Positions 30,529-40,983 of a stretch of DNA of 64,000 nt are shown here, one piece after another. Under the pieces are notes generated by a model. It was not told the DNA's origin. It saw only the letters and a list, made by a program, of their open reading frames with translations, and made no database searches. This stretch comes from Candidatus Endolissoclinum faulkneri L2. Lineage in GTDB: Bacteria > Pseudomonadota > Alphaproteobacteria > Thalassobaculales > Thalassobaculaceae. The position numbers were made by a program, and so were the translations under genes. The DNA lies in NCBI RefSeq assembly GCF_000319385.1, contig NC_019566.1, forward strand, positions 821,266 through 885,265, read 5' to 3'. The first letter of the stretch is position 1. Every line of letters begins with the position of its first letter.

Positions 30529-31686
30529 ATGATAGTAAGCACTACTATTCGCATTACTTATTTGTTGCTTTTTATGGGTATTTTATTGCCCTCATTAGCT
30601 AATGCAGCCAAAATAGCAACTAGTGCACGTGAAGCAATACTGCTAGATTACGATACTGGTTATGTGTTACTGCAAAAAAATGCAGACAGACTCATGCCAC
30701 CAGCATCTATCACTAAGATAATGACTGTATTACTGGCTTTTGAACGATTAGCAGATGGAAGGCTTCGCATGGAAGACGAGATTCCGATTTCTGAGCAGGC
30801 CTGGAAAAAAGGTGGCTCCAAGATGTTTGTGGAAATTGGTTCACGAGTAAGCGTTCATGATATTTTGCGTGGTATCATAGTCCAGTCAGGAAACGATGCA
30901 GCAATTGCACTTGCTGAAGCAATTGCTGGAACGGAAACTGCTTTTGCAGAACTAATGAATGAAAAAGCCTCTAGGATCGGTATGGGAGAAGCTACCTTTT
31001 ATAACGCTACAGGTTGGCCAGATCCAAAACACTTAGTTACTGCACGTGGACTTGCAGTTTTAGCTATTGAAACAATCCGAAAATTTCCTGAATACTATAA
31101 GATTTATGCAGAAAAAAGCTTTATTTATAATGGAATCAAGCAAAACAATCGTAATTCGTTACTTTACAAAAATATAGGGGTTGATGGGCTTAAGACTGGC
31201 TATACTGAGATCGCTGGGTATGGGCTAACTGCTAGTGCAAAACGTAACGAACGTAGGTTAATATTAGTCGTTAGTGGTTTAAAAAGCGCTAACCAGCGCT
31301 CCAGAGAAAGCGAAAGGTTACTAGAATGGGGGTTTCGTGAATTTAACAACTACAAACTGTTTGATTCAGGCCAAACTGTCGAACAAGCTGAAGTATGGTT
31401 TGGTGAACAAAATACGGTATCCTTGACGACAGAGAAAGAACTGGTTATCACTATGGATCGTATCAGTCGTAAAGAAATGCAAGTTAGTGTGGAATATGAT
31501 AGCCCAATTCTCGCACCAATTTTAAAGGGTCAAGTATTAGCCCAACTACGAATATCTATTCCCAATAGAGAGGATCAGATTGTCCCCCTTGTAGCTAAGA
31601 ATAATATTGATAAATTGAATGGATTGAATCGTATATCTCGAGCTATCTACTACTTAATATTGGGCTACTATATAGAACACTCATAA
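30529..31686 (+). CDS. dacA: D-alanyl-D-alanine carboxypeptidase (PBP5-type, S11 family)
   Basis: Trims the terminal D-alanine from peptidoglycan pentapeptides in the periplasm; 385 aa. The signal peptide is residues 1-26 (ANA-A cleavage). The penicillin-binding active site is complete: SITK (Ser60, Lys63), SGN (120-122) and KTG (222-224). The C-terminal PBP5-like beta domain spans about 270-355 and is followed by a hydrophobic/amphipathic end (YYLILGYYIEHS) that may anchor it to the membrane. In alphaproteobacteria it is normally followed by tmk and holB; here holB follows directly, without tmk. The exact dac paralogue cannot be decided. Confidence 0.95.
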   Translation: MIVSTTIRITYLLLFMGILLPSLANAAKIATSAREAILLDYDTGYVLLQKNADRLMPPASITKIMTVLLAFERLADGRLRMEDEIPISEQAWKKGGSKMFVEIGSRVSVHDILRGIIVQSGNDAAIALAEAIAGTETAFAELMNEKASRIGMGEATFYNATGWPDPKHLVTARGLAVLAIETIRKFPEYYKIYAEKSFIYNGIKQNNRNSLLYKNIGVDGLKTGYTEIAGYGLTASAKRNERRLILVVSGLKSANQRSRESERLLEWGFREFNNYKLFDSGQTVEQAEVWFGEQNTVSLTTEKELVITMDRISRKEMQVSVEYDSPILAPILKGQVLAQLRISIPNREDQIVPLVAKNNIDKLNGLNRISRAIYYLILGYYIEHS

Positions 31687-32018
31687 AGATATAATATTGA
31701 AGCTATTTTTTTCTTTAATGAAAACGTAGAGGTAGTGATGAAATATTCATACTATGGTAAGTATACTTTTTTATTATATTATAATCTTACGTAAAAGTAA
31801 AATAGTCTACAATATAATTTAAGGCATTAACTTGTATTAAATGTGATCTACTCTAAATTTATATATGTAAAAAACGCTCTACAAAAAAATTAATCCTAAA
31901 GGCTATATTAGGCTATACTTAATCTGTAAGCCACACTAATTGAAAATTATTAGTTGGCAACATGTATATATTACGAGCAATCTAAATCAATTAGATATTG
32001 TTGTACTAAAAATTGTTA
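31687..32018. other. Gap where tmk would be expected
   Basis: 332 bases between the carboxypeptidase gene and holB, too short for an intact thymidylate kinase gene. An 18-codon frame begins at 31738 (ATGAAATATTC) after AGAGG; it has no recognisable relative. I see no remnant of tmk. Confidence 0.5.
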
Positions 32019-33179
32019 ATGAGGGATAATCAAAAGAATAAAAATCAAGGTTTACCGTTTCCTTCTGCATCAACCGAATTGCTAGGACATGAGAAAGCGG
32101 AAGGCGAGCTTGTCGAAGCTTATAATTCAGGACGGATGCCTCATGCTTGGCTATTCTTTGGACCAACTGGTATTGGTAAGGAAACTTTAGCCTTCCGTTT
32201 GGCGAAATTTATTCTTTCCCAAGAAGGAAATAAGCTTCACCAACCATTGAGTTGTAGTTTATTTAAGTCTCTTACGATAAATCCTAAGTGCCAAGCTGCC
32301 CTTCAAGTTTCGTCTGAATCCCACCCAGATCTTAAAATTTTACGCTGTAAATCCAACGAACAAGGAAGAACAAATTCTATAATTCGTATAAACGATATTC
32401 GTTCTTTTAAAAGCTCGTTACATTTGAAGTCTAGCTCCGGCGGTTGGCGTGTAATAATTATTGATGAAGCCGAAAAGATGAACACTAACGCTGCAAATGC
32501 TATTCTTAAATTGATTGAAGAACCTCCCGAAAAAACTTTAGTAATAATAATTACCAACTCACTAAATGCTATTTTACCAACTATTAAATCACGCTGTCGA
32601 AAATTGATGCTAAGACCGCTAAATGATAATTTTGTTGCCTCACTGATAACTAAGGTTTACCCGTATCTATCAGATAAGGACATGAATATCATCTTACGCT
32701 TAGTAGAAGGAAGTCCAGGAAAAGCTTTAACATTCTTAGAAGCTGGTGGAGCTGTAATATATCGTGACATTATCAATATTCTCAGTAAAATTCCTAAAAT
32801 AAGTGGAGAAGAAGTGCATGCTCTAGCAGAAAATTGGTGCAAAAGAAAATTAAATAATAGTAATCAAGACATTTTTCATATTGTGACTTACATGCTATTG
32901 CGTTGGATAGAACGTGCCATTCTGGCTGCCAATCAGTCCCCTGACATTCAAGAAATAATTCCTGGTGATTTAGAGGCTGGGCGAATTTATGTTTCTTGCA
33001 TCGGTTTAGAATCTGCTTTTTATCGCCGTGATGCTATATATCGATTAATCCAACTAGAAAATGCATTAATGCTCGATCGTAAGCAGCTCATAATTGAAGC
33101 TTTTTATATTCTAGCACTTGGCGAAAAAATAGAATATTCTATTTTTTCGCCAAGTGCTAGAGATTTTATTAAATTTTAA
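32019..33179 (+). CDS. holB: DNA polymerase III subunit delta'
   Basis: Clamp-loader subunit that helps load the sliding clamp at the replication fork; 386 aa. AAA+ domain: Walker A GPTGIGKET, Walker B IIIDEAEKMN, sensor-1 region LVIIITNSLNAILPTIKSRC with the SRC motif. I prefer ATG 32019 over the in-frame TTG 32013; no ribosome binding site is obvious. The family normally ends near the conserved helix QLIIEAFYILALGEK. Here the last 16 or so residues (IEYSIFSPSARDFIKF) are encoded largely by the right half of a 52-bp perfect palindrome, so the tail looks newly formed. The gene precedes proS and follows the carboxypeptidase gene; the usual tmk is absent. Confidence 0.93.
   Translation: MRDNQKNKNQGLPFPSASTELLGHEKAEGELVEAYNSGRMPHAWLFFGPTGIGKETLAFRLAKFILSQEGNKLHQPLSCSLFKSLTINPKCQAALQVSSESHPDLKILRCKSNEQGRTNSIIRINDIRSFKSSLHLKSSSGGWRVIIIDEAEKMNTNAANAILKLIEEPPEKTLVIIITNSLNAILPTIKSRCRKLMLRPLNDNFVASLITKVYPYLSDKDMNIILRLVEGSPGKALTFLEAGGAVIYRDIINILSKIPKISGEEVHALAENWCKRKLNNSNQDIFHIVTYMLLRWIERAILAANQSPDIQEIIPGDLEAGRIYVSCIGLESAFYRRDAIYRLIQLENALMLDRKQLIIEAFYILALGEKIEYSIFSPSARDFIKF
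33110..33161. repeat. 52-bp perfect palindrome inside the 3' end of holB
   Basis: The two 26-base halves are exact reverse complements with no spacer (centre between 33135 and 33136). The left half begins TCTAGCACTTGGCG and the right half ends CGCCAAGTGCTAGA. It lies wholly within the holB coding frame and ends 18 bases before the stop. In RNA it would form a very stable hairpin; T-rich sequence follows. Confidence 0.97.
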
Positions 33180-33451
33180 TTAAAAAAAGTTCTATTATAC
33201 AATAATTAAGATAATCTTCTATAATCTGATTTTTAATTAAAACGCTAAACATACGAAAACTTCGTAGGATCTAATTAATGCTTTTTCAACTATACTTATT
33301 TTTTGCAGTAAAAGCGTTCTGTCCTTGGTATTACTCCAAAATTGTAAATATAAAAATTGCTGTTACTTGAAAAACTAATAAGTATAGGTTTAACCAAAAT
33401 TAACAACAGCACGCCTAACATAATCTAGTAATTTTATTGCCGAGAAATTGA

Positions 33452-34765
33452 ATGCGCGTATCCAGCTATTTTCTGCCTACTCTAAAGAACACGCCTCGGG
33501 AAGCAGATATTTTATCTCATCGTCTAATGCTGCGAGCAGGGATGATGCAGCAGTCTAGTGCTGGTATTTATTCGTGGCTTCCGCTTGGACTTAAAGTCTT
33601 GAAGCGCATAGAACAAATCGTACGCGAAGAACAAAATGCAGCGGGTTGGAACGAGATGTTGATGCCCACTATACAACCGGCCGAATTGTGGTATAAAAAC
33701 AATTGTTATAATGATTACGGCAGGGAAATGCTTTGTATTACTGATAGGCATAAACACAACATGCTTTATGGACCTACTAACGAATGGCAAATTACTGATA
33801 TTTTTAGAAACCATGTGCATAGCTATAAAAAGCTACCCAATCGGCTATACCATATTCAATGGAAATTTCGTGACGAAGTACGTCCACGCTTTGGCGTAAT
33901 GCGTAGTCGTGAGTTTCTAATGAAAGACGCCTATTCTTTTGATATTGACAAGGAAGCTGCTAAAATCACCTATAATCGCCAATTTATGGCCTATTTACGA
34001 ACGTTTAATAGGCTGGGCTTGAAAGCAATTCCAGTTAATGCTGACAGCGGGCCAATTGGCGGCGAAATGAATCACGAATTCGTTATATTAGCCGATAACG
34101 GTGAAAGCGAAATATTTTGTCAAAAGGATTGGATCGATACAGAAGTAACTCTCGATAAATTTGATTATAATGACAACCTTCAGCCCATAGTTGATTGTTG
34201 TCTAAAGCGTTACGCAGCAACCAAAACAAAACACGATCCAATTAATTGTCCAATTGAGGCAGACAATCTAATAAATATTCGCTGCATTGAAGTTGGGCAT
34301 GTCTTTTATTTAGGCACTAAATATTCTGAGCCAATGGGAGCAAAGGTCACCTGTGCAGATGGCAGAAAAAAAGTTGTGCATATGGGTTCATACGGTATCG
34401 GGATTTCTCGTTTGGTTGGTGCTATCATTGAAGCCTGCAACGATAAAAACGGCATTGTCTGGCCAGAAGAAATAGCCCCGTTTCATGTTGGCTTGATAAA
34501 TTTAAGCGTTGATGACACAAATTGTCATGCCACTACGGAGGATATTTACGCTAAGCTTTGTTCAGCCGGTGTCGAGGTTTTAATGGATGACAGTTATTAT
34601 AGATCTGGTGCTAAGCTAGCTATCATGGATCTAATAGGCTTGCCTTGGCAAATTGTTGTCAGTCCACGTGGCGCTGTAAACAAAATCGTAGAAATTAAAA
34701 ACCGCAAGACGGGCAAACATGAAGAAATATCAGTTGAGGAAGTCCTCACTCGGTTAGTAGGCTGA
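33452..34765 (+). CDS. proS: Prolyl-tRNA synthetase (short, alphaproteobacterial type)
   Basis: Charges tRNA-Pro; 437 aa. This length matches the form of class II ProRS typical of alphaproteobacteria, which lacks the editing domain inserted in the E. coli enzyme. Motif 2 is around FRDEVRPRFGVMRSREFLMKDAYSFD and motif 3 is GSYGIGISRLVGA. The anticodon-binding domain occupies the last 100 or so residues (PFHVGLINL...). It starts at ATG 33452, 272 bases after holB, and leads into lolC, lolD and dnaE, an order widely kept in alphaproteobacteria. Confidence 0.96.
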   Translation: MRVSSYFLPTLKNTPREADILSHRLMLRAGMMQQSSAGIYSWLPLGLKVLKRIEQIVREEQNAAGWNEMLMPTIQPAELWYKNNCYNDYGREMLCITDRHKHNMLYGPTNEWQITDIFRNHVHSYKKLPNRLYHIQWKFRDEVRPRFGVMRSREFLMKDAYSFDIDKEAAKITYNRQFMAYLRTFNRLGLKAIPVNADSGPIGGEMNHEFVILADNGESEIFCQKDWIDTEVTLDKFDYNDNLQPIVDCCLKRYAATKTKHDPINCPIEADNLINIRCIEVGHVFYLGTKYSEPMGAKVTCADGRKKVVHMGSYGIGISRLVGAIIEACNDKNGIVWPEEIAPFHVGLINLSVDDTNCHATTEDIYAKLCSAGVEVLMDDSYYRSGAKLAIMDLIGLPWQIVVSPRGAVNKIVEIKNRKTGKHEEISVEEVLTRLVG

Positions 34766-34847
34766 TAAATCATTAATCTAAGATACATCTACGATATCAC
34801 ACGCATACAGCACAGGTGATGGCACTTATCACAGAAAGCTCTAATAA

Positions 34848-36095
34848 ATGATTTTCGGTGATTTTGAACGAATGCTAGCAATGCGCTATTTAATGGCTCG
34901 TCGCCAAGAAGGGTTTATTTCGATTGTAGTTGGGTTTTCTATAGTAGGTATTGGCCTTGGAGTAGCAACTTTAATCATTGTTATGAGCGTAATGAACGGC
35001 TTTCGAGAGGAGCTAATCAGCCGAATCATTGGCCTTAACGGTCATGCCAACATCTATGCAAGAGATGGAGTAATTAAAAATTACGATAAATTATTGATGC
35101 AGATTGCTTTAGTGCCTGGTATATTGAGCGTTACTCCACTGGTCGAAGGGCAAGCAATGCTAACTGCTAACAAAATTGCTGCGGGCAGTATAGTGAGAGG
35201 TGTACGAACAAGAGATTTAAAGTCCAAAAAACTTATAGCCAATAATATTAAAGACGGCTCCCTCGAAGATTTTAACGATATGACCAAAATAGTGCTGGGT
35301 TCGCGATTAGCCGATCGTATGGGTTTGCAAGTCGGCGATTATGTAACAATGATTTCACCCAGTTTCGCTGTTACCGCAATCGGTAATATACCAAGAATAA
35401 AAACCTATAAGGTGATTGCCTTGTTTGAGATGGGCATGTACGAATACGACAGTAGTTTCGTCTACATGTCAATAAAGGCAGCTCAAACGTTTTTTCAGCA
35501 AGGAAACTCGGTGAATGCACTAGAGATCTTTACAGAAAATCCAAATTTACTAGATGATGTAAGATGTAAGATAATTAAAGAACTGCCTCCTACAGCGTAT
35601 TTTTATGACTGGCAGCAAAAAAATAGCAGCTTATTTAATGCATTGCAGGTTGAACGTAATGTGATGTTTTTAATCTTGATGTTGATCATTTTAATTGCAG
35701 CATTTAATATAGCCAGCTCAATGACCATGCTGGTGAAAGACAATATCAAGGAAATTGCTGTACTAAGAACCATGGGTGCCTCACGTGGTATGATTACCAG
35801 AGTATTCTTTATGACGGGAACTAGTATAGGATTTATTGGTACAATTATAGGTGCGGTGCTTGGATTACTATTTGTGGTAAAAATAAATCTGATTCAGAAA
35901 TGGATAGAAAACATCTTTGCCACCTCAATATTTCCTTCAGAGATATATTTTTTAGCCAATGTCCCAGCAAAGATGAACCCAATTGAAATAATTATGGTGC
36001 TCATAATTACATTGGCACTTAGTTTTATGGCAACAATATACGCCGCCTGGCGTGCTGCTCTCACTGATCCAGTTGACGCTCTACGCTACGAATGA
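34848..36095 (+). CDS. lolC: Lipoprotein-releasing system permease LolC/LolE
   Basis: Inner-membrane subunit of the LolCDE exporter, which releases mature lipoproteins to the chaperone LolA for transport to the outer membrane; 415 aa. An N-terminal helix (about 22-46) is followed by a large periplasmic domain (about 47-270) and three helices (about 272-296, 318-345, 378-402). [13 protein letters not shown] is the family's cytoplasmic coupling segment. One fused-type LolC/E protein is normal in alphaproteobacteria and would act as a homodimer. AGAAAG precedes the ATG. lolD begins 5 bases after its stop. Confidence 0.95.
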   Translation: MIFGDFERMLAMRYLMARRQEGFISIVVGFSIVGIGLGVATLIIVMSVMNGFREELISRIIGLNGHANIYARDGVIKNYDKLLMQIALVPGILSVTPLVEGQAMLTANKIAAGSIVRGVRTRDLKSKKLIANNIKDGSLEDFNDMTKIVLGSRLADRMGLQVGDYVTMISPSFAVTAIGNIPRIKTYKVIALFEMGMYEYDSSFVYMSIKAAQTFFQQGNSVNALEIFTENPNLLDDVRCKIIKELPPTAYFYDWQQKNSSLFNALQVERNVMFLILMLIILIAAFNIASSMTMLVKDNIKEIAVLRTMGASRGMITRVFFMTGTSIGFIGTIIGAVLGLLFVVKINLIQKWIENIFATSIFPSEIYFLANVPAKMNPIEIIMVLIITLALSFMATIYAAWRAALTDPVDALRYE

Positions 36096-36099
36096 AACG

Positions 36100-36828
36100 A
36101 TGATATCTTTGCAACCAAACTTCCCTGTAATTTCAGATGAAAAAGCTATTGTTCTGAAGGAAGTAACTCGTATGTTCAGCCTAGGAGGCAAGAAACTGCT
36201 AGTGCTAAGATCGGCTAATCTAACTCTTAATAAAGGACAGATTGTCGCTTTGGTTGGTCCATCTGGTGCTGGTAAATCAACCTTATTACACATTGCTGCC
36301 CTTTTGGAAAAGCCAACCAGTGGTAAAGTTATTGTCAACGGAAAAAACTGCTCAGAGCTGGATGATGGAGAACGTACCCGTTTTCGCCAAAGCACTATTG
36401 GTTTTGTCTACCAATTTCACCATTTGCTGCCAGCATTTTCTGCTCGCGAAAATGTTATGATTCCACAAATGATTGCCGGGTATTCTAAGCGTAAAGCACG
36501 AAAGCAAGCAGACAAATTACTGGATATGGTAGGTTTAAGCTCTCGAGCAAATCATCGGCCTGCTAAGCTTTCCGGAGGGGAGCAGCAAAGGGTGGCAATT
36601 GTGCGCAGCATAGCTAATTTACCAAGAGTATTGATTGCCGATGAACCGACAGGTAATCTTGATCAACAAACAGCATATCAAGTATTTAGCCAACTTACCC
36701 ATATAGTAAAGAGTACCGGTTTATCGGCCCTAATAGCAACCCATAACACGGATCTAGCGACACAAATGGACCGTATAGTTGAGTGTCGTGACGGAGTATT
36801 AGTTGAACAACAATCATCTACACAATAA
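36100..36828 (+). CDS. lolD: Lipoprotein-releasing system ATP-binding protein LolD
   Basis: ATPase that powers LolC/E; 242 aa. Walker [11 protein letters not shown]-loop [16 protein letters not shown], signature [14 protein letters not shown], Walker [13 protein letters not shown], and H-loop IATHN. I place the start at ATG 36100, 4 bases after the lolC stop; the frame continues upstream into lolC, but those codons do not fit the family N-terminus. MacB-type ATPases are similar, but the LolC neighbour settles the role. A client in this window is the RlpA lipoprotein. Confidence 0.96.
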   Translation: MISLQPNFPVISDEKAIVLKEVTRMFSLGGKKLLVLRSANLTLNKGQIVALVGPSGAGKSTLLHIAALLEKPTSGKVIVNGKNCSELDDGERTRFRQSTIGFVYQFHHLLPAFSARENVMIPQMIAGYSKRKARKQADKLLDMVGLSSRANHRPAKLSGGEQQRVAIVRSIANLPRVLIADEPTGNLDQQTAYQVFSQLTHIVKSTGLSALIATHNTDLATQMDRIVECRDGVLVEQQSSTQ

Positions 36829-37442
36829 ATAAAATTACATTAGCTTCAACAGCTACAACAGATTGGATCCTATATTTGGCAACCAATTCAGTAAAATAGC
36901 TAAACTTAATTTTATTTATTTTATATGCACGTCGGGCTGCCTAAAAATTCATGAATTAACTGATGATATAATATATTCTTTAGCGTATTCAGTAGTATCT
37001 ATCAGAACTGTCAATTATCAATCTCGTAGTACAACTTTTATTATAAAGTAATAACAAGATTAACAAAAATTAAAATAATTACGTCTCTTTTCTCAAATGA
37101 AAAATAACTTCATTTAATATAACAATAATAACCATTAATTGTTTTAAGTATTAAAGCAACATTTAAAACTTTATAATTCATATTAGATTACAGTTTATTT
37201 ATAATAGTTTATTTTATCTTAGCTAGATTTAAAATTTAATTTTGTTCACGAATTAGCTAACTAATTATTATACACAGAATAATAATTGCGTTTATATAGA
37301 CTTTTATCTAAAAATACTGGAATAATTAAAATTTTCCTAATTGTTATAATTTATTTTATAATTCGTTCACCCCTAATTAGATACACTATAATTACTAATA
37401 AACAGAATATATTAATGTTGTATATTAATATATGAGGTTATT
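36829..37442. other. Gene-free stretch upstream of dnaE
   Basis: No gene. Just before dnaE a 9-bp inverted repeat (37408-37416 and 37424-37432) ends next to the GAGG ribosome binding site; in the mRNA it could partly occlude translation initiation. A 62-codon plus-strand frame at 36863-37051 has no recognisable relative. Confidence 0.5.
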
Positions 37443-40400
37443 GTGTCTCACGCTAAATTTATTCATCTTCGTGTACATTCAGCATATTCTATGGCTGAAG
37501 GAGCGATTCATCTCAGCGAGATTGTAAAACTTGCCAAGCAAAATGCTATGCCAGCTGTCGCCATAACGGATACTAGCAATATGTTTGGAGCATTGGAATT
37601 TTCTGTAACAGCTTCTAACCAAGGCGTACAGCCAATAATAGGAGTACAGCTTAACATTCGCCGAACAATAGATACGGAATTAGCAGGCCTGTATGAAGTC
37701 AGCAATTGTAATAATTTACCAGACCAACTACCGTTGATTGCCCAAAACGAAACCGGCTATTCTAATTTAATGAATCTGGTAAGTCAGGCCTTTCTCAATA
37801 CTACAGGAAATGACACTCCGCTGATTTCCCTTGATGAAATGGAAGGACGTACCGATGGTGTGATTGCACTAACAGGAGGCATAAAAGGTAGTTTAGGTCG
37901 CTTACTATTAGCTAAAGAAGGCAAAAGCAAAGCGGAGGCTATACTTACACGTTTAGAGACACTTTTTCCTAATAGACTTTACATCGAGCTGCAGCGCCAT
38001 TTCATTGAAGAAGAACGCCAAATAGAAAAGTATCTGATTAATTTAGCATATGCTCGTAATCTTCCTTTGGTAGCTACCAACGACGTATTCTTTGCTGACC
38101 AAGATATGTATGAAGCACAAGATGTTCTTCTATGTATAGCACAAGGCACAACAATTAGCGATTTAAAACGCTGGCAAATTACTCCACATCATCGCTTCAA
38201 AAGCGCTGAGGAAATGCATCAACTATTTGTTGATTTACCAGAAGCAATTAATAATACTCTAGTAATCGCAAGACGCTGCGCGGTAATGTCGGAGAAGACT
38301 GCACCCATACTACCACGATTTGAAACGAAAGATGATAGAACTGAAGCGGAGGAGTTACGCATACAAGCGAGTGATGGTCTAGAAAACCGCTTAAATGCTT
38401 ATGTTTATACTCCAGAAATGAATGCTACTAATCGAGAAAAAATAGCAATTCCTTACCGCAAGCGACTCAATATGGAATTAACGATTATCGAACAAATGGG
38501 ATTCCCAGGGTATTTTCTTATCGTATCGGACTTCATAAAATGGGCTAAGTCAAAAAAGATCCCTGTTGGTCCTGGACGCGGGTCAGGAGCAAGTTCACTC
38601 GTTGCTTATTCTTTACTAATTACTGACTTAAACCCGTTGCGGTGGGGATTACTATTTGAGCGCTTCCTTAATCCAGAACGCGTATCAATGCCAGACTTTG
38701 ATATCGACTTCTGCCAAGATCGTCGTGATGAAGTAATTCACTATGTGCAGAAAAAATATGGCCGAGAATGTGTTGCACAAATTATCACTTTTGGGAAACT
38801 TCAAGCTCGTGCAGCTTTACGCGACGTCGGACGTGTACTTGAAATCCCTTATAGCCGGGTAAATCATATTTGCAAGTTAGTACCAAACAATCCTAATAAT
38901 CCAGTCACCTTGAAACAAGCACTGCAAAATGAAAAAGAACTTCAAGCGCAAAGTGCAGATGATATAAATGTCGCTAATTTGATTAAGATTGCTCTAAAGT
39001 TGGAAGGACTATATCGCAATGCATCTACGCATGCTGCTGGCATAGTAATAGGCAACAAGCCGTTAAACAATCTAGTACCTCTCTATCGTGATCCACGCTC
39101 AGATATGTTAGTTACCCAGTTTAACATGAAATGGATAGAGCAAGCTGGTCTTGTAAAGTTTGATTTTTTAGGTTTGAAGACTCTAACGGTACTCAAGTTA
39201 GCCGTTGACCTATTAAAAGAGCGAAGAGTAGAAATCGACCTATCTCAAATTCCTCTTAACGATAAACACACTTATTCTATATTAACCAAGGGCGATAGCA
39301 TTGGCGTATTTCAATTAGAAAGTTCAGGAATGCGCGATGTGTTACGCCGCATGCGTCCTGATAGGTTTGAAGACATCGTTGCGCTAGTTGCCTTGTATCG
39401 ACCTGGACCAATGGCAAACATAGAAAAATATATCGCCTGTAAGCACGGCGAGGAACAGCCAGATTACATGCATCCTATTTTGGAGCCAGTACTTAAGGAA
39501 ACTTTTGGCATAATGATTTATCAAGAGCAAGTTCAACAAGCTGCTCAGCTACTCTCTGGCTATACCCTCGGTGCTGCAGACTTGTTACGTCGAGCCATGA
39601 GTAAAAAGATTAAGGAAGAAATGGATGCTCAACGTGATAAATTTATTAGGGGAGCAACTGCAAATGGAGTAAGAAAAAACCAGTCTAACCGTATTTTTGA
39701 TCAAATCGCTGCTTTTGCAGGATACGGTTTTAACAAATCTCATGCCGTGGCTTATGCTATGATTAGTTACCAAACTGCTTATCTAAAAGCTAATTATCCA
39801 GTTGAGTTTCTAGCAGCATCAATGACCTATGAAATTAATAATACAGATAAACTAAACGTATTGCGTCAAGAATTAAACAATCTTAATATAAAATTACTGC
39901 CTCCAGACATTAATAGGTCACGCGAGAATTTTTCAGTCGAAAAGCTTGAAGATGATAGATATGGTATTCGTTATGCTCTTGCTGCAATAAAAAACGTTGG
40001 TATTTCAGCGATGAAATTACTAGTGTATTTACGAGACAAAGACGGACCCTTCAAAAATATAGTAGATTTTGTTTATCGTATTAACCCCAATCAAGTAAAC
40101 AAGCGTCTTATGGAAAATTTAATCCGCGCCGGAACTTTTGATGAACTACATAACAATCGTGCAGAATTATTTGAGAATATTAATACCATTATGCTACGCC
40201 TAAACTTAGCAGCAAATGAGCGAAATTCTGAGCAAATAAGTCTTTTTAGCATCGAAAAAGATTGGGCATTGCAACAGCAAATTTTACCTAAAAGCAGACC
40301 AGACTGGCCAAGCATGGATCGATTACGGGAAGAATTTGCTGCACTCGGATTTTATCTCTCAGCTAATCCGTTAGATTCTTATGCACAAAATTTAACTAAG

Positions 40401-40964
40401 ATGAAAGTGACCTCTTCTAGCGAAGCATATTCAGAGACTCTCTGTAGAGGTGGAAAGACACAACTGACGATGGCTGGAATAGTCATTGGTAGACAAATCC
40501 GCACTTCTAAGTTTGGCAAACATTTCGCAAACATACAATTTACTGATAGTAAAGGTTTATTTGAGTTAATCATGTTTTCAAAGCTACTTGGTACATCACA
40601 AGATTTATTAGATTCAGGAGAACCACTACTGATTCATACTAACGCAAGAATTAAAGACAACAAGTTGCAACTATCAGCCTCCTCAATAAAACTACTAAAT
40701 CAGGTAATGGAACAGATAACATCCGGAATAGAAATTTTTCTCAGTAACAGTTCATCTCTAAAACAGATCAAGCAGTTGATACAAAAAGAAGTAAAGGGAT
40801 CTGGGCGTGTCTATATTATTATCCAAACTAGCCGCGGTAACGTACGCATCAAATTACCAGAAAGTTATCACGCGTCCAGCGAACTGCTTAACGTTATTAA
40901 AGATATGTCGGGCATCAAACATACAGCGGATCTTTCATCAAACAATATCGATTGTCATCGCTAA
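37443..40964 (+). CDS. dnaE: DNA polymerase III alpha subunit
   Basis: Replicative polymerase, 1173 aa, full length. The PHP domain opens with HLRVHSAYSMAEGAI (about 7-21). The polymerase core has GPGRGSGASSLVAY and the catalytic PDFDIDF with D418 and D420. ETFGIMIYQEQVQ and GYGFNKSHAVAYAMISYQTAYLK are standard fingers and helix-hairpin-helix-side blocks. An OB fold lies at about 1010-1090 (MAGIVIGRQIRTSKFGKHFA). It starts with GTG 37443, with GAGG 6 bases upstream. It ends the proS-lolC-lolD-dnaE group after a 614-base gap. Its stop codon lies inside a 22-bp perfect palindrome. Confidence 0.97.
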   Translation: MSHAKFIHLRVHSAYSMAEGAIHLSEIVKLAKQNAMPAVAITDTSNMFGALEFSVTASNQGVQPIIGVQLNIRRTIDTELAGLYEVSNCNNLPDQLPLIAQNETGYSNLMNLVSQAFLNTTGNDTPLISLDEMEGRTDGVIALTGGIKGSLGRLLLAKEGKSKAEAILTRLETLFPNRLYIELQRHFIEEERQIEKYLINLAYARNLPLVATNDVFFADQDMYEAQDVLLCIAQGTTISDLKRWQITPHHRFKSAEEMHQLFVDLPEAINNTLVIARRCAVMSEKTAPILPRFETKDDRTEAEELRIQASDGLENRLNAYVYTPEMNATNREKIAIPYRKRLNMELTIIEQMGFPGYFLIVSDFIKWAKSKKIPVGPGRGSGASSLVAYSLLITDLNPLRWGLLFERFLNPERVSMPDFDIDFCQDRRDEVIHYVQKKYGRECVAQIITFGKLQARAALRDVGRVLEIPYSRVNHICKLVPNNPNNPVTLKQALQNEKELQAQSADDINVANLIKIALKLEGLYRNASTHAAGIVIGNKPLNNLVPLYRDPRSDMLVTQFNMKWIEQAGLVKFDFLGLKTLTVLKLAVDLLKERRVEIDLSQIPLNDKHTYSILTKGDSIGVFQLESSGMRDVLRRMRPDRFEDIVALVALYRPGPMANIEKYIACKHGEEQPDYMHPILEPVLKETFGIMIYQEQVQQAAQLLSGYTLGAADLLRRAMSKKIKEEMDAQRDKFIRGATANGVRKNQSNRIFDQIAAFAGYGFNKSHAVAYAMISYQTAYLKANYPVEFLAASMTYEINNTDKLNVLRQELNNLNIKLLPPDINRSRENFSVEKLEDDRYGIRYALAAIKNVGISAMKLLVYLRDKDGPFKNIVDFVYRINPNQVNKRLMENLIRAGTFDELHNNRAELFENINTIMLRLNLAANERNSEQISLFSIEKDWALQQQILPKSRPDWPSMDRLREEFAALGFYLSANPLDSYAQNLTKMKVTSSSEAYSETLCRGGKTQLTMAGIVIGRQIRTSKFGKHFANIQFTDSKGLFELIMFSKLLGTSQDLLDSGEPLLIHTNARIKDNKLQLSASSIKLLNQVMEQITSGIEIFLSNSSSLKQIKQLIQKEVKGSGRVYIIIQTSRGNVRIKLPESYHASSELLNVIKDMSGIKHTADLSSNNIDCHR

Positions 40965-40983
40965 TTTTTTAATTAAAAAATTA
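40962..40983. repeat. 22-bp perfect palindrome overlapping the dnaE stop
   Basis: TAATTTTTTAA and TTAAAAAATTA are exact reverse complements, and the first TAA is the dnaE stop codon. It is pure A/T, so it would form a weak hairpin; on the minus strand a T-run is also present. Confidence 0.6.
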
